The position numbers and the translations under genes were made by a program. Positions 1 through 9,805 of a stretch of 64,000 nucleotides of DNA are shown in pieces; position 1 is the stretch's first letter, and each line of letters starts with the position of its first letter. The stretch is from positions 1 through 64,000 of the forward strand of contig JAKLLG010000009.1 of assembly GCA_023150275.1 (NCBI GenBank), read 5' to 3'. The notes under the pieces were generated by a model. That model was not told the DNA's origin, did no database searches, and worked only from the letters and a program-made list of their open reading frames with translations. The DNA is from Rhodocyclaceae bacterium. Lineage in GTDB: Bacteria > Pseudomonadota > Gammaproteobacteria > Burkholderiales > Rhodocyclaceae.

Positions 1-143
1 CAGGCCAGCGCTTTGCCTTCGGCTTCCTCCAGATTTCCAGTCGCCCAGAACACCCTTGCCGTTCAGCTAACTCTTCCCCTTGTCGGGCGAGTAGAGGACT
101 TCCACCTCCAAGTAAGTGCGCCCTGCCGGGCGCACCAAATATA
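1..143. other. Unassigned window edge, no gene recognised
   Basis: A plus-strand frame is open from base 1 to a TAA at 142-144, about 47 codons with no start visible. On the minus strand there are only short frames, one containing the residues GKGVLGDWK before a break. Neither resembles a family I can name with confidence. The stretch is best treated as the far flank of the fimV terminator or the end of an unseen gene to the left. Confidence 0.3.
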
Positions 144-172
144 AAGGCCGCGCCCTTGTCGAGCGCGGCCTT
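141..172 (-). terminator. Rho-independent terminator after fimV
   Basis: AAGGCCGCGC at 144-153 and GCGCGGCCTT at 163-172 form a perfect 10-bp stem with a 9-base loop. Read on the minus strand, the stem is followed by a T-rich stretch (TTTATATTT). It begins 30 bases beyond the fimV stop codon. Confidence 0.75.
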
Positions 173-201
173 CATTCTATCGTTTACCCGGGGCGTGGCG
201 A

Positions 202-3200
202 TCAGCCAATCCGCTCGAGTATCGTACGCGCCGCTGCCTGCTGGTCAGCGCCGCCTTCCTTGATGACTTCCTGCAGCAGCTCACGGGCACCTTCGAGGTC
301 ACCCATTTCCTCGTACGCCTTGGCGAGATCGAGTTTGGTCGCCACTTCCTCGTTGGCGCTGATGGCGCCGCCCTGATCGGCCAGTGAGGCAACCAGGTCC
401 GGATTGACGACGGTTTCGAACTGGGCAGTTTCAAAACTGGCTGCCGGTGCAGCGCTGGCGGCAGTTTTCGGTTCCGCGAGATCGAGGTTGATCGAGCCCA
501 TGTCGAAGGAAGACGGCGACATCGGCTGACCCAGCACCGTTGACTCGGTCAATTGCACGTCAAACTCAAGCGCATCCGTATCGACGTTGCCGATATCCAG
601 CACCACCTCGGGAGTGGTAACTACAGGCGCGGCAGCAGCAACCGGTGCAGCAGGAGTCGGAGCTACAACGATCGGGGCAGGCGCCGGTTGTTCCAGCGGT
701 GGTACGTCGAGGTCGAAGTCGAGGCTCGCGGCATTACCCGTCGGCGCAGCGTCGACCTTGATCTCGGGCATTTCGAAATCAAGATTGACGGCAGTTGCAT
801 CGGCAGCCGGTGCAGGAGCGGAAGCCGCAGACCCGGGGCCCAGATCGAAATCAAGCGCGCCGCCGTTATCGGCCGCCGGCTGAACGACGGCCTCCGGGAG
901 GGTCAGCGTCGATTCCATATCCACCTTGGGCGCTTCACTGGCTGCCACCGACGCAGGCGTACCCAGGTCGAAGTCGAGGCTCTCAGGTTCTTGCGCCGCC
1001 GGCTCGACCGGAAGCTCCGGCACGACAATCGCTGGCGCCGCCGCGCTGGTGGCCATCTGCGCCAGCTGTCCAGGCATGGTGACCGTGTTCTTGACGTTTT
1101 GCGCGGAAACGATGACCGTCGCATCGGCGTCGAAATTGGCGGCTTCCGCAGCCTTCTTTCCGCCATAGAGCGGGTTCTGCGGATCGACCTTCAGGCCCAG
1201 TGCAGCAGCCTTTTCCCAGTCAGCACCGACACCGTTCGTTTCGCCATACAGCTCCGTTGCAACAGTCTCGAACTGTTTGACACTTTGCCGGTTTGCATAG
1301 ATTTCGAGCAGTTTCAGGTGAATCGCATATCGCTTCGGATCCTTGCCTTTTGCTTCGAGCAGAATTTCTTCGGCCTGGGCGTCACGGCCATACGCCATGT
1401 AGACGTCGGCTTCGGCAACGGGATCGACCTCATCAGTGTCGATCGTTCCCGGGCCTGCCTGGCTGAAATCGGTCTGCGGCGGTGTATGCGAGGTATCGAC
1501 ACTCTGCCCGCCTGTGTTGCGGAACACGGAGTTCTCGCCGAGGCTGGTCTGCGACAGCCCTGCCGTCGAGGTTGCCAGCGGCACCTCACTCGCCGCAGCG
1601 CTTCCGCCGCTACGACGTCGCTTGTAAAGCAGGTACCCCGCCAACAGGGCAATGACGCTACCGCCGCCGGCGAGCAGCATCGGATCCTCGAACAGACTGG
1701 GCTCTTCAGGTTCTGGCTCGGGAATGACGACCTTGGGCTTCGGCTTGGGAGCCTCGGCCTGTTTCGGTGCTTCCACCGGCTTCGGTGGCTCCTGCGGCTT
1801 TTCTTCTGCCTTCGGAACTTCAGCCGGCTTGGCGTCATCCGGCTTCGGCGCCTCCGCCTTCACAGCATCGCTCGGGGCAACTGCAGGCTTCTCTTCAGGC
1901 TTCGGTGCCTCTGCAGGTTTCGCAGCTTCGGCCGGCTTGGCCGGTTCAGCAGCGGGCTTCGCCGGCTCGGCAGGCTTCGGTGCCTCGACGGGCTTGGATG
2001 GCTCAGCCGCTTTCGGTTGCTCGACGGGCTTTGGCGATTCCACGGGCTTCGCCGGCTCGCTCTTGCTTGCCTGTTTCTGCAACTCGGCAAGGTTCTGATT
2101 CTTCATCTCGAGCAGCTTCTGCAGCTCGCCAACGTTCTTTTCGAGTACGGCCACGCGCTCGTTCGCTTCCTTGAGCGCCTTTTCCCGTGCCAGCAGATCC
2201 TCTTCACTCGACTTGGCGCCTGCCTTGCCCTTGCCGGAGTCGGTACGCGACACGCGCACCTGATCCTTGCTTTCGCTCTGCGGAGCGGCCTTGTCCTCAA
2301 CCTTGGGGGTAATCTTGCCAGCGGCCTCCTGCTTTCCGGCATCGTCAGCTGCCGGCGCCTGCGCAGCGCTGGCTGCAAGCTTTCGGCGATAGGCATTCCA
2401 GTCGCTCGCCTGCGTAACAACGAGCTTCTTCGCCTCATCGGGGGCAATCGCCTCGACTTCCGACTTCGCCGGCAGCGAAAGAATCTTGCCGCTCTTCAGG
2501 CGGTTCATGTTGCCGCCGTCGAAAGCGTCCTTGTTGGCGCGGTAGATGCCGACCAGCATCTGGTCCAGCGACACGCCTTCCTGTTGGTGCTGGGATGCGA
2601 TCTTGCGCAGGTTGTCGCCGGACTTGACCTTGTAGCTATCGCCACTCTCAGCCGGCGCAGCTTCCTTCGGTTCCGCCTTGGCGTCTGCCGTTTTTGCCGC
2701 CGGCTGCTTGGCCGGTGCGGCGTCCGCCGCTACTGGCGCAGCAGCGGGGGTCGCCGCAGGCGCCTTGACGGGCGCCTTCGCAGGCAAGGGCTTGCTCTCC
2801 GGGGCGGACACGGGCGCAGCAGCCTTGGCTGGCATTTCGGGAGGGTCGAGCAGGAAGGTGTATTCCCTGACAAGCCGCCCGGATGCCCAATTGATCTCAA
2901 GCAGCATGTCGACGAACGGCTCGTTCAGCGGACGATCGGTCGTCAGCTTGACGATCGATCTGCCGTCGGTTCGCTTGTCTATCGTAAAGCGGATACCGAC
3001 CAGCGGCGCCGCGTAATCGAGCCCCGCCGCCTTGAAGGAATCCGGAGAAGCAAGCCCGGCCTTCATGGTCGCCAGTTCTTCGCGCGTCGCCGACAACTCG
3101 ACCTCGGCGCGCAGCGGTTGACCCAGCGCCGAGAAGACCGTCACCTTGCCAAGACCGGCCGCGTGAGCGAGCAGCGGAAGTCCTGACAGAGCCAGTCCGG

Positions 3201-3288
3201 CTGCGAGCGCAGCAACGGAAGTACGAATTTTGTGTGTGATTTCAGGTTTTTTAGTCACGGCGCCACCCTGAGCGTCGAATTCGGACAT
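202..3288 (-). CDS. fimV: FimV-family polar hub / pilus assembly protein
   Basis: Encodes about 1,028 residues with the FimV layout. There is an N-terminal signal sequence ending near LLAHA, then the conserved FimV amino domain ([19 protein letters not shown]). A LysM peptidoglycan-binding module lies at about residues 218-275 ([14 protein letters not shown]). A coiled coil (about 365-410) and a long Pro/Ala/Lys/Glu repeat spacer precede a transmembrane helix near 545-565 ([18 protein letters not shown]). The cytoplasmic part is acidic, with TPR-like segments and the C-terminal FimV motif ([23 protein letters not shown]). FimV proteins organise the cell pole and support type IV pilus function and twitching, which fits the pilus operon further along. 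A GTG at residue 11 ([10 protein letters not shown]) is an alternative start with a cleaner signal peptide. The gene follows asd and has its own terminator. Confidence 0.93.
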   Translation of the reverse strand: MSEFDAQGGAVTKKPEITHKIRTSVAALAAGLALSGLPLLAHAAGLGKVTVFSALGQPLRAEVELSATREELATMKAGLASPDSFKAAGLDYAAPLVGIRFTIDKRTDGRSIVKLTTDRPLNEPFVDMLLEINWASGRLVREYTFLLDPPEMPAKAAAPVSAPESKPLPAKAPVKAPAATPAAAPVAADAAPAKQPAAKTADAKAEPKEAAPAESGDSYKVKSGDNLRKIASQHQQEGVSLDQMLVGIYRANKDAFDGGNMNRLKSGKILSLPAKSEVEAIAPDEAKKLVVTQASDWNAYRRKLAASAAQAPAADDAGKQEAAGKITPKVEDKAAPQSESKDQVRVSRTDSGKGKAGAKSSEEDLLAREKALKEANERVAVLEKNVGELQKLLEMKNQNLAELQKQASKSEPAKPVESPKPVEQPKAAEPSKPVEAPKPAEPAKPAAEPAKPAEAAKPAEAPKPEEKPAVAPSDAVKAEAPKPDDAKPAEVPKAEEKPQEPPKPVEAPKQAEAPKPKPKVVIPEPEPEEPSLFEDPMLLAGGGSVIALLAGYLLYKRRRSGGSAAASEVPLATSTAGLSQTSLGENSVFRNTGGQSVDTSHTPPQTDFSQAGPGTIDTDEVDPVAEADVYMAYGRDAQAEEILLEAKGKDPKRYAIHLKLLEIYANRQSVKQFETVATELYGETNGVGADWEKAAALGLKVDPQNPLYGGKKAAEAANFDADATVIVSAQNVKNTVTMPGQLAQMATSAAAPAIVVPELPVEPAAQEPESLDFDLGTPASVAASEAPKVDMESTLTLPEAVVQPAADNGGALDFDLGPGSAASAPAPAADATAVNLDFEMPEIKVDAAPTGNAASLDFDLDVPPLEQPAPAPIVVAPTPAAPVAAAAPVVTTPEVVLDIGNVDTDALEFDVQLTESTVLGQPMSPSSFDMGSINLDLAEPKTAASAAPAASFETAQFETVVNPDLVASLADQGGAISANEEVATKLDLAKAYEEMGDLEGARELLQEVIKEGGADQQAAARTILERIG
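1740..2060 (-). repeat. PAKP/EAPK low-complexity repeat coding the FimV spacer
   Basis: Irregular repeats of short units reading as (E/A)(A/P)(P/A)K(P/A) in the fimV frame form a proline-lysine-rich periplasmic spacer between the coiled coil and the membrane helix. The DNA is correspondingly repetitive (recurring ggcttcgg and gccggctt words). Such spacers commonly vary in length between strains. Confidence 0.7.
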
Positions 3289-3376
3289 TCAAAATAACAT
3301 CATGAAGTTAGCGATGCAAGCTCAACTTCCTTCTGATGTTGGAGATGCATGTATCATTTTCGCAACAAGACCGAAA

Positions 3377-3401
3377 AAAACCGGGGCAAGGCCCCGGTCT
3401 T
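3377..3401 (-). terminator. Rho-independent terminator after asd
   Basis: ACCGGGGC (3380-3387), loop AAG, GCCCCGGT (3391-3398). On the minus strand the stem is followed by a run of seven T residues. It lies 20 bases past the asd stop, so fimV probably has its own promoter in the remaining gap at 3289-3376. Confidence 0.85.
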
Positions 3402-3420
3402 TCAACGGTCATGTTGGGCA

Positions 3421-4554
3421 TCAGGCCTCAAGCAGGATGCGCAGCATGCGGCGCAGCGGCTCGGCAGCACCCCACAGCAGTTGGTCGCCGCAGGTGAAGG
3501 CAGCCAGATACTCCGGGCCCATCGCCATCTTGTGCAGGCGGCCGACCGGAACGGTCAGCGTGCCGGTCACAGCGGCCGGGGTCAGTTCGCGCTCGGAGAT
3601 CTCGCGATCATTCGGCACGACCTTGGTCCATTGATTGGCCTTCGCCAGCATGTCGCTGATTTCGTCCAGCGGCACATCCTTCTTCAGCTTGATCGTCAGC
3701 GCCTGCGAGTGGCAGCGCATGGCACCGATGCGCACGCAGAGGCCGTCGATCGGGATCGAGCCCGGCGTACGGAAGGCCGGACGGCCGAGGATCTTGTTGC
3801 ATTCGGCGCCGCCCTTCCATTCTTCCTTCGACTGGCCGCCGTCGACCGGGACGTCGATCCACGGGATCAGCGAGCCGGCGAGCGGGGTGTTGCGGAAGTT
3901 CTTCTTCGGGAAGCTGTCCGAACGGATGGTTTCGGCGACCTTGCGGTCGATGTCGAGGATGGCCGAGGCCGGATCGGCGAGCAGGTCGGCAACCGAGGCG
4001 TGGATGGTGCCCATCTGCGCAATCAGCTCGCGCATGTTCTGCGCCCCCGCGCCCGAGGCGGCCTGATAGGTCATCGAGGTCGCCCATTCGATCAGGTCGT
4101 TCTGGAACAGGCCGCCCAGGCCCATCAGCATCAGCGAGACGGTGCAGTTGCCACCGATCCAGTTCTTGCCGCCCTTGGCCAGCGAATCCTTGATCACGTT
4201 CATGTTGACCGGGTCGAGGATGATCACGGCGTCGTCGGCCATGCGCAGCGCCGAGGCGGCGTCGATCCAGTGACCGTTCCAGCCGGCAGCGCGCAGCTTG
4301 GGGAAGACTTCCTTGGTGTAGTCGCCGCCCTGACAGGTGATGACGATGTCGCAGGCCTTCAGCGCATCGATGTTCGATGCGTCCTGCAGCGGCGCGGCCG
4401 CTTCCTTGCCACCGAAGGCCGGGGCCTTGCCGCCGGCGTTCGAGGTCGAGAAATACACCGGCTCGATATGGGCGAAGTCGCCCTCTTCCACCATGCGCTG
4501 CATGAGGACCGAACCGACCATGCCGCGCCAACCTACCAGACCAACTCGCTTCAT
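3421..4554 (-). CDS. asd: Aspartate-semialdehyde dehydrogenase
   Basis: NADPH-dependent reduction of aspartyl phosphate to aspartate semialdehyde, the branch point to lysine/diaminopimelate, threonine and methionine. The N-terminal Rossmann motif is [12 protein letters not shown]. The catalytic cysteine lies in GGNCTVSL, and a conserved active-site segment reads [13 protein letters not shown]. Length (377 residues) matches the E. coli-type proteobacterial enzyme. Two ATGs lie at the start, at 4560 and 4554. A GAGG ribosome-binding site sits only 3 bases before the first but 9 before the second, so 4554 (MKRVGLVG) is preferred. It follows leuB by 28 bases, the usual betaproteobacterial leuB-asd-fimV order, and is terminated at 3377-3401. 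Confidence 0.96.
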   Translation of the reverse strand: MKRVGLVGWRGMVGSVLMQRMVEEGDFAHIEPVYFSTSNAGGKAPAFGGKEAAAPLQDASNIDALKACDIVITCQGGDYTKEVFPKLRAAGWNGHWIDAASALRMADDAVIILDPVNMNVIKDSLAKGGKNWIGGNCTVSLMLMGLGGLFQNDLIEWATSMTYQAASGAGAQNMRELIAQMGTIHASVADLLADPASAILDIDRKVAETIRSDSFPKKNFRNTPLAGSLIPWIDVPVDGGQSKEEWKGGAECNKILGRPAFRTPGSIPIDGLCVRIGAMRCHSQALTIKLKKDVPLDEISDMLAKANQWTKVVPNDREISERELTPAAVTGTLTVPVGRLHKMAMGPEYLAAFTCGDQLLWGAAEPLRRMLRILLEA

Positions 4555-4582
4555 TTTCATCTACCTCAAAAAGTGAATCTGC

Positions 4583-5647
4583 TTACAGCGCCGCGAGAAC
4601 CGCGTCGCCCATTTCCCTGGTGCCGACCTTCTTCGTGCCCGGCTCGTAGATGTCGCCGGTACGGAAACCCTGCGCCAGCACCTTCTTCACGGCACCCTCG
4701 ACGCGCTGCGCGGCTTCCTCCTGATTGAAGGTATAGCGCAGCATCATCGCTGCCGAAAGAATCGTCGCCAGCGGGTTGGCCACGCCCTTGCCGGCGATGT
4801 CCGGCGCCGAGCCGTGCGACGGCTCGTAGAGACCTTTGTTGTTCGCATCGAGCGAAGCCGACGGCAGCATGCCGATCGAGCCGGTCAGCATCGAGGCCTC
4901 GTCCGAGAGAATGTCGCCGAACATGTTGCCGGTGACCATCACGTCGAACTGCTTCGGCGCCTTCACCAACTGCATCGCCGCGTTGTCGACCAGCATGTGC
5001 GTCAGCTCGACATCCGGGTACTCCGGCGCCAGCTCGTTCATCACGTCACGCCACAGCTGCGTCGTTTCGAGCACGTTCATCTTGTCGACCGAGCACACCT
5101 TCCTGTTGCGCTTGCGCGCGGCCTCGAAGGCAACGCGACCGATGCGGCGAATCTCGCTCTCGGTGTAATGCATCATGTTGAAGCCGAAGCGCTGCTTGAC
5201 GCCATCGACCTCGCGCACCTCGATGCCGCGCGGCTGGCCGAAGTAGATGTCGCCGGTGAGTTCGCGCACGATCAGGATGTCGAGGCCCGCCACCACTTCC
5301 GGTTTGAGCGTGGAAGCGTTGGCGAGTTCCGGATAGAGGATCGCCGGACGCAGGTTGGCAAAGAGACCGAGCTGCTTGCGAATGCCGAGCAGGCCGCGCT
5401 CCGGGCGCTGTTCGCGCGGCAGCGTGTCCCACTTCGGGCCGCCGACGGCACCAAGCAGCACGGCATCGGCCGCCTGCGCCAGCTTCTGCGTCGCTTCCGG
5501 GTAGGGGTTGCCGGTGGCGTCGACAGCGCAGCCGCCGAGGTGCGCCTCTTCCATTTCAAAACCGAGGTCGAGCGCCTTCAGCACGCGTATGGCTTCCGCC
5601 ATGATTTCGGGGCCGATGCCGTCACCGGGTAATACACAAACTTTCAT
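4583..5647 (-). CDS. leuB: 3-isopropylmalate dehydrogenase
   Basis: Oxidatively decarboxylates 3-isopropylmalate to 2-oxoisocaproate with NAD, the third step of leucine synthesis. 354 residues, the usual length. Visible family motifs are the nucleotide-binding start ([12 protein letters not shown]), the substrate arginines ([24 protein letters not shown]), the catalytic Lys loop ([17 protein letters not shown]), the metal-binding Asp segment ([18 protein letters not shown]) and the NAD loop ([14 protein letters not shown]). The ATG at 5647 is preceded by a good AGGTGGAG site. It lies between a small membrane-protein gene and asd on the same strand, presumably in one transcript with leuC and leuD. 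Confidence 0.97.
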   Translation of the reverse strand: MKVCVLPGDGIGPEIMAEAIRVLKALDLGFEMEEAHLGGCAVDATGNPYPEATQKLAQAADAVLLGAVGGPKWDTLPREQRPERGLLGIRKQLGLFANLRPAILYPELANASTLKPEVVAGLDILIVRELTGDIYFGQPRGIEVREVDGVKQRFGFNMMHYTESEIRRIGRVAFEAARKRNRKVCSVDKMNVLETTQLWRDVMNELAPEYPDVELTHMLVDNAAMQLVKAPKQFDVMVTGNMFGDILSDEASMLTGSIGMLPSASLDANNKGLYEPSHGSAPDIAGKGVANPLATILSAAMMLRYTFNQEEAAQRVEGAVKKVLAQGFRTGDIYEPGTKKVGTREMGDAVLAAL

Positions 5648-5659
5648 CTCTCTCCACCT

Positions 5660-5980
5660 CTAGTCATGCTGGGCCAGGGATTCGACCAGCAGCTTTTCGC
5701 AAACCTTGAAGCCGACGAAGAATGCCGCACTCAGGTAGCCATACAAAACCAGTTCAAGCAGTTGCCACGCCGCGCCGCTCGCCAGAGCCAGCCAACCGTG
5801 CTCGACGATCAGCCCGATGTTGGCCCGGAAGATATAAATCAGATTCAGCGAAGTGGCGCCGAACAACGCAAAAAAACCGCCCATCAGCACGAAGGCAAGC
5901 CACGGACGCCGGGCCACAACGCCCACGCAGCGGCGCCATGCGCGCGGCGACTCAGGCGAACAACCAGGGCTGCTCGACAC
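5660..5980 (-). CDS. Small two-helix membrane protein between leuD and leuB
   Basis: About 106 residues with two hydrophobic helices (roughly 28-52 and 63-90) and short charged ends; no enzyme motif is visible. It overlaps the 3' end of leuD by 29 bases and stops 12 bases before leuB, so it is part of the leucine transcript and probably translationally coupled. The first ATG (5980) gives an Arg-rich lead-in; a later start nearer the first helix is possible. The family is not recognised. A conserved passenger of the operon is more likely than chance, because the reading frame is clean between two tightly spaced genes. Confidence 0.6.
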   Translation of the reverse strand: MSSSPGCSPESPRAWRRCVGVVARRPWLAFVLMGGFFALFGATSLNLIYIFRANIGLIVEHGWLALASGAAWQLLELVLYGYLSAAFFVGFKVCEKLLVESLAQHD

Positions 5981-6599
5981 GGCGCTTCTCTTCGAAGGCG
6001 CGAATCTTGTCGGCGTGGCGCAGGGTCAGGCCGATGTCGTCCCAGCCGTTCAGCAGACATTCCTTGCGGAAGGCGTCGACCTGAAAGGGGATGCTCTTGC
6101 CGTCCGGGCGCACCACCAGTTGCACTGGCAGGTCGATGGTCAACTTGTAGCCGGGCGTCGCCTCGACCTGAGCGAACAGCGCCTCGACCTCGTCGGCCGG
6201 CAGCACGATCGGCAGGATGCCGTTCTTGAAGCAGTTGTTGAAGAAGATGTCGGCAAACGACTCGGCGATGATCGCCTTGAAGCCGAAATCCAGCAGCGCC
6301 CACGGCGCATGTTCGCGCGACGAACCGCAGCCGAAGTTGGCGCGCGTCAGCAGCACCTGCGCGCCCTGATAGCGCGGCTGGTTGAGCACGAAGTTCGGGT
6401 TCTTCGGGCGCTGCGCCGTGGTTGCGGCATCCTGCCCCGGCTGACCGACATCCATGTAACGCCACTCGTCGAAGGCGTTGGGGCCGAAGCCCGAGCGCTT
6501 GATCGACTTGAGGAACTGCTTCGGGATGATCGCGTCGGTATCAACGTTGTTGCGGTCGAGCGGCGCGACGAGCCCTTCGAGTTTGACGAACTTATCCAT
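5952..6599 (-). CDS. leuD: 3-isopropylmalate dehydratase, small subunit
   Basis: Small (swivel-domain) subunit of isopropylmalate isomerase; with LeuC it converts 2-isopropylmalate to 3-isopropylmalate. 215 residues, usual length. Diagnostic segments are [18 protein letters not shown] near the N terminus and [15 protein letters not shown], followed by [23 protein letters not shown]. The start ATG (6599) directly abuts the TAA stop of the upstream small lipoprotein gene, so translation of the two is probably coupled. The 3' end overlaps the next small gene by 29 bases. Confidence 0.97.
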   Translation of the reverse strand: MDKFVKLEGLVAPLDRNNVDTDAIIPKQFLKSIKRSGFGPNAFDEWRYMDVGQPGQDAATTAQRPKNPNFVLNQPRYQGAQVLLTRANFGCGSSREHAPWALLDFGFKAIIAESFADIFFNNCFKNGILPIVLPADEVEALFAQVEATPGYKLTIDLPVQLVVRPDGKSIPFQVDAFRKECLLNGWDDIGLTLRHADKIRAFEEKRRVEQPWLFA

Positions 6600-6725
6600 T
6601 TACTTGGCCGAGCGCTGGATGGCCTCGCCACCCTTTTCGATATCCTTGCCGATGCCCTGCACGGTGTTGCAGGCAACGGACGCAAACGCGACAAGGGCCA
6701 GAATGATCGCAGTGAGTTTTTTCAT
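6600..6725 (-). CDS. Entericidin-like small lipoprotein
   Basis: A 41-residue protein too short for most gene finders. It has a Lys-Lys start, a hydrophobic signal (LTAIILALVAFASVAC) with a lipobox-type cysteine at residue 19, then the entericidin signature (NTVQGIGKDIEKGGEAIQ). Entericidin A/B family members are tiny cell-envelope lipoproteins, some studied as toxin/antidote pairs; the role here is unknown. An AGGAGTGACC ribosome-binding site precedes the ATG at 6725. The gene lies inside the leucine operon, 29 bases after leuC, and its stop codon touches the leuD start, so it must be co-transcribed with leuCD. Confidence 0.85.
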   Translation of the reverse strand: MKKLTAIILALVAFASVACNTVQGIGKDIEKGGEAIQRSAK

Positions 6726-6754
6726 GGTCACTCCTCGTTCAAATATTCAAATGA

Positions 6755-8176
6755 TCAGTTGAGTTCGCGTACATCGGCGAAATGGCCGGCAATCGCTGCC
6801 GCCGCGGCCATCGCCGGGCTGAGCAGATGCGTCCGTCCACCGGCGCCCTGGCGGCCTTCGAAGTTGCGGTTCGAGGTCGAGGCGCAGCGCTCGCCCGGTT
6901 CCAGCCGGTCGGCATTCATCGCCAGGCACATAGAACAACCCGGCTCGCGCCATTCGAAGCCGGCGGCGACGAAGACCTTGTCCAACCCCTCCTGCTCAGC
7001 CTGCTGCTTGACCAGACCGGAACCCGGCACCGCCAGCGCCAGCTTGACGTTCGCGGCGATGTGCCGGCCCTTGAGCACGGCAGCGGCAGCACGCAAGTCC
7101 TCGATGCGCGAATTGGTGCACGAACCGATGAATACCTTGTCGATCGCGATGCTGCGGATCGGCGTGTTCGGCGTCAGCCCCATGTACTGCAGCGCACGCT
7201 CCATGCCCTCGCGCTTCACGGGGTCGCTTTCCTTCGCGGGATCGGGAACGTTGGCGGTGACCGGCGTCACCATCTCGGGCGAGGTGCCCCAGGTCACCTG
7301 CGGCGCGATTTCGGCGGCGGGCAGATCGACGACGTGATCGAAACGCGCGCCCTCATCCGATTTCAGCGTGCGCCAGTGGGCAACCGCCTTGTCCCAGGCC
7401 TCGCCCTTCGGCGAGAACGGACGGCCGCGCAGGTAATCGATGGTGGTGTCGTCGACGGCAACGAAACCCATGCGCGCACCGGCCTCGATGGCCATGTTGC
7501 AGAGGGTCATGCGCCCTTCCATCGACAGGCCACGAATCGCGCTGCCGGCAAACTCGATCGCGTAGCCGGTACCGCCGGCCGTACCGATCCTGCCGATGAT
7601 CGCCAGCGCCACATCCTTGGCAGTGACGCCCTTGCCGAGCGCGCCTTCGACGCGGATCAGCATCGCCTTCGATTTCTTCTGCACCAGGCACTGCGTCGCC
7701 ATCACGTGCTCGACCTCGGAGGTGCCGATGCCGTGTGCCATGCAGGCAAAGGCACCATGCGTGGACGTGTGCGAATCGCCGCAGACGACGGTCATGCCGG
7801 GCAGCGTCGCGCCGTTTTCCGGGCCGACGACGTGCACGATGCCCTGCCGCGCGTCCTTGAACGGGAAATAGGCGAGCGCGCCGGTTTCGCGGATGTTGCT
7901 GTCCAGGGTCTCGACCTGCAGACGGGAGACCGGATCGTCGATCGCGGCGGTGCCTTCGGCCTTGTCCCAATGATCGGTCGGCGTGTTGTGGTCGGCGGTG
8001 GCGACGATCGACGACACGCGCCAAGGCTTGCGGCCAGCGAGCTTGAGGCCCTCGAAGGCCTGCGGGCTGGTCACCTCGTGCACGAGGTGGCGGTCGATGT
8101 AGATGAGTGCGGTGCCATCGTCTTCCTGATGGACAACGTGGCTCTGCCAGAGCTTGTCGTAAAGGGTCTGCGGCAT
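6755..8176 (-). CDS. leuC: 3-isopropylmalate dehydratase, large subunit
   Basis: Catalytic aconitase-fold subunit of isopropylmalate isomerase, carrying the [4Fe-4S] cluster. Cluster cysteines are in [14 protein letters not shown] and [11 protein letters not shown]; the substrate-binding segment [14 protein letters not shown] is present. The ATG at 8176 ([10 protein letters not shown]) matches the family N terminus and gives 473 residues. A TTG nine bases upstream is in frame but less likely. No leader peptide or attenuator was seen upstream: the MFS permease gene stops only 53 bases away on the same strand. Confidence 0.97.
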   Translation of the reverse strand: MPQTLYDKLWQSHVVHQEDDGTALIYIDRHLVHEVTSPQAFEGLKLAGRKPWRVSSIVATADHNTPTDHWDKAEGTAAIDDPVSRLQVETLDSNIRETGALAYFPFKDARQGIVHVVGPENGATLPGMTVVCGDSHTSTHGAFACMAHGIGTSEVEHVMATQCLVQKKSKAMLIRVEGALGKGVTAKDVALAIIGRIGTAGGTGYAIEFAGSAIRGLSMEGRMTLCNMAIEAGARMGFVAVDDTTIDYLRGRPFSPKGEAWDKAVAHWRTLKSDEGARFDHVVDLPAAEIAPQVTWGTSPEMVTPVTANVPDPAKESDPVKREGMERALQYMGLTPNTPIRSIAIDKVFIGSCTNSRIEDLRAAAAVLKGRHIAANVKLALAVPGSGLVKQQAEQEGLDKVFVAAGFEWREPGCSMCLAMNADRLEPGERCASTSNRNFEGRQGAGGRTHLLSPAMAAAAAIAGHFADVRELN

Positions 8177-8229
8177 GTTCGGCAAACGAATTTATCGTGT
8201 CGGGGAAAGCTTGGAATTATCTCACAGCA

Positions 8230-9423
8230 TCAGGCGCTTGCGGCAGCCGGCGCAGCGCTGCCCGAGGCGTCGTCGGGCTCACGAACCCAGCGCCAGATCA
8301 ACCACAGACCGACGAGTGCGCAGGCTGAACTCACCGAGTAGGTCAGCGCGGCGCCCAGTGCGTCCCAGCTCCAGCCACTGAACAGTGCGCCCAGAAGCCC
8401 GCCGGCACCGAACGAGATGCTGGAATACAGCGCCTGCCCGCGCGCCTGGCAGCGCCCAGGAAACCAGCGATTGACGGCGGCGATTGCCGCCGCGTGATAG
8501 GTGCCGAACGTGAGTCCGTGCAACAGCTGGGCAACGAAGATGATGGCAAAGGATTCGACGCCCCAGCCGATCATCACGAACCGCGCGACCGCGGCGGCGA
8601 AGCTCGCGAGCAGGATGGCGCGCAGACTGTAGCGGCGCATCAGGCGCGACATGAACGCGAAGAACACGACCTCGACGAGCACGCCGAGCGACCACATGGC
8701 GCCGATCAGCGTCTTGCCGTAACCGTTCGCGGCAAGGTGTATCGAGTAGAAAACGTAGAGCGCACCATGCGCAACCGACATCGCGAAGCAGGCCGCCAGC
8801 AATGCGCGCACACGCGGCTGGCGCAGGATTTCGCCGACCGCCACGCTGGTGCCCGATGCCGCATGCACGGGGGCCTCCGGCATCGCCAGCGCATAGGCCA
8901 GAATGCCCGCGAGCAGTGCCAGACACACCCACAGAAGCGCGGCAAGCGGCAGAGAATCGAGCAACGCGCCAGTGCCCATCACGGCGACGATGAAGCCGAC
9001 CGAACCCCACAGACGGATGCGGCTGTAGCGCGCAGACTCCTCGCGCAGATGATCGAAGGTGATCGTCTCGACGAGCGGCAGCGCGGCACTCCAGAAGAAC
9101 GCCATCAGCGCCATCGCGACAAGCAGCGCAACAAAGCCGTCGGCAAAAAAGAAGGCCGCGAATCCGATGACGCTCATTGCCGCTGCCAGGCGAACAATCG
9201 GCACCCGCCGCGCCGCACGATCGGCGAGCGCGCCCCAGAGGTAGGGGCCGAACAGGCGCATCAACTGCATCTGCGACATCAGGAGGCCGATGTCCCAGGC
9301 GGAGAAACCGCGCGATTGCAGATAGAGCCCGAAATAGGGCGAGAAGGCGCCGATGAAGGCGAAGTAGAAAAAGTAGTAACCGGAAAGGCGCCAGTACGGC
9401 AAACCGGAGGAGGAAGCAGGCAT
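8230..9423 (-). CDS. MFS transporter, HcaT/phenylpropionate-permease type
   Basis: 397 residues with about 12 predicted membrane helices. The N terminus (YWRLSGYYFFYFAFIGAFSPYFGLYLQSRGFSAWDIGLLMS) resembles the MFS_1-like family that includes HcaT (3-phenylpropionate permease) and uncharacterised YcaD-like proteins. Arg- and Asp-rich loops follow helices 2 and 8 (GALADRAARRVP and MSRLMRRYSLR). The substrate cannot be told from sequence. It is same-strand and close to the DUF465 gene upstream (33 bases) and leuC downstream, so it may be co-transcribed, but no leucine-related role is implied. Confidence 0.8.
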   Translation of the reverse strand: MPASSSGLPYWRLSGYYFFYFAFIGAFSPYFGLYLQSRGFSAWDIGLLMSQMQLMRLFGPYLWGALADRAARRVPIVRLAAAMSVIGFAAFFFADGFVALLVAMALMAFFWSAALPLVETITFDHLREESARYSRIRLWGSVGFIVAVMGTGALLDSLPLAALLWVCLALLAGILAYALAMPEAPVHAASGTSVAVGEILRQPRVRALLAACFAMSVAHGALYVFYSIHLAANGYGKTLIGAMWSLGVLVEVVFFAFMSRLMRRYSLRAILLASFAAAVARFVMIGWGVESFAIIFVAQLLHGLTFGTYHAAAIAAVNRWFPGRCQARGQALYSSISFGAGGLLGALFSGWSWDALGAALTYSVSSACALVGLWLIWRWVREPDDASGSAAPAAASA

Positions 9424-9456
9424 CCGGCTATTCTACCGGATGCCTGCGGCGGTACT

Positions 9457-9717
9457 TCAGGCGGGCTTGCTGCCGTTCTTGAACGAAACGATCATCTGAT
9501 ACAGCTCGTCCTTCAGCTTGATGCGCTTCTTCTTCATGTCTTCGAGCGTGAAGTCATCGACGGGGATGTTCTCTTCCTCAAGGCGCTCGACTTCCTTGGT
9601 GACATGGTGGTAATCGTCGAAGAGACGAGAGAAATGGTGGCTCTCGGTCTTCAGTGCGTGAATCTCGTCGACGAGATTGGGAAAATCGTGGTGAAGATCG
9701 TGGTGCTCGACTTGCAT
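9457..9717 (-). CDS. DUF465 / YdcH-family small protein
   Basis: 86 residues, His-rich at the start (MQVEHHDLHHDFP) and then the DUF465 helical hairpin: HALKTESHHFSRLFDDYHHVTKEVERLEE and LEDMKKKRIKLKDELYQMI. The family is a short antiparallel coiled coil of unknown function, common in proteobacteria. The ATG at 9717 fits the family N terminus; the longer upstream frame is not supported. Confidence 0.88.
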   Translation of the reverse strand: MQVEHHDLHHDFPNLVDEIHALKTESHHFSRLFDDYHHVTKEVERLEEENIPVDDFTLEDMKKKRIKLKDELYQMIVSFKNGSKPA

Positions 9718-9759
9718 GCTTGACTCCTGATGGTCATTTCTCCGGGATGAGCGGAGTGT

Positions 9760-9786
9760 TTCTTGAATTTCTTGAATTTCTTGAAC
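9760..9786. repeat. Three tandem copies of TTCTTGAA(T/C)
   Basis: TTCTTGAAT, TTCTTGAAT and TTCTTGAAC run head to tail between the aroC stop and the DUF465 start. A 9-base microrepeat like this could change copy number by slippage and lies in the leader of the DUF465 gene. No further role is visible. Confidence 0.6.
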
Positions 9787-9805
9787 TCTGGACCCATGCC
9801 CGATT

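Noticed and set aside
1..120. Possible remnant of a c-type cytochrome gene (GKGVLGDWK)
   Set aside because: The frame breaks within about 20 codons, there is no haem motif, and the stretch is too short to judge.
553..3186. An 877-codon open frame antisense to fimV
   Set aside because: It is a shadow of the GC-rich third codon position of fimV; its product is Arg/Leu-rich low complexity without any domain, while fimV shows clear domains.
8177..8229. Search for a leucine leader peptide ahead of leuC
   Set aside because: The 53-base gap has no Leu-rich frame or terminator pair.
5853..8341. Long plus-strand frames across leuD and leuC (about 494 and 519 codons)
   Set aside because: Antisense to well-conserved enzymes, with no ribosome-binding sites or family resemblance.
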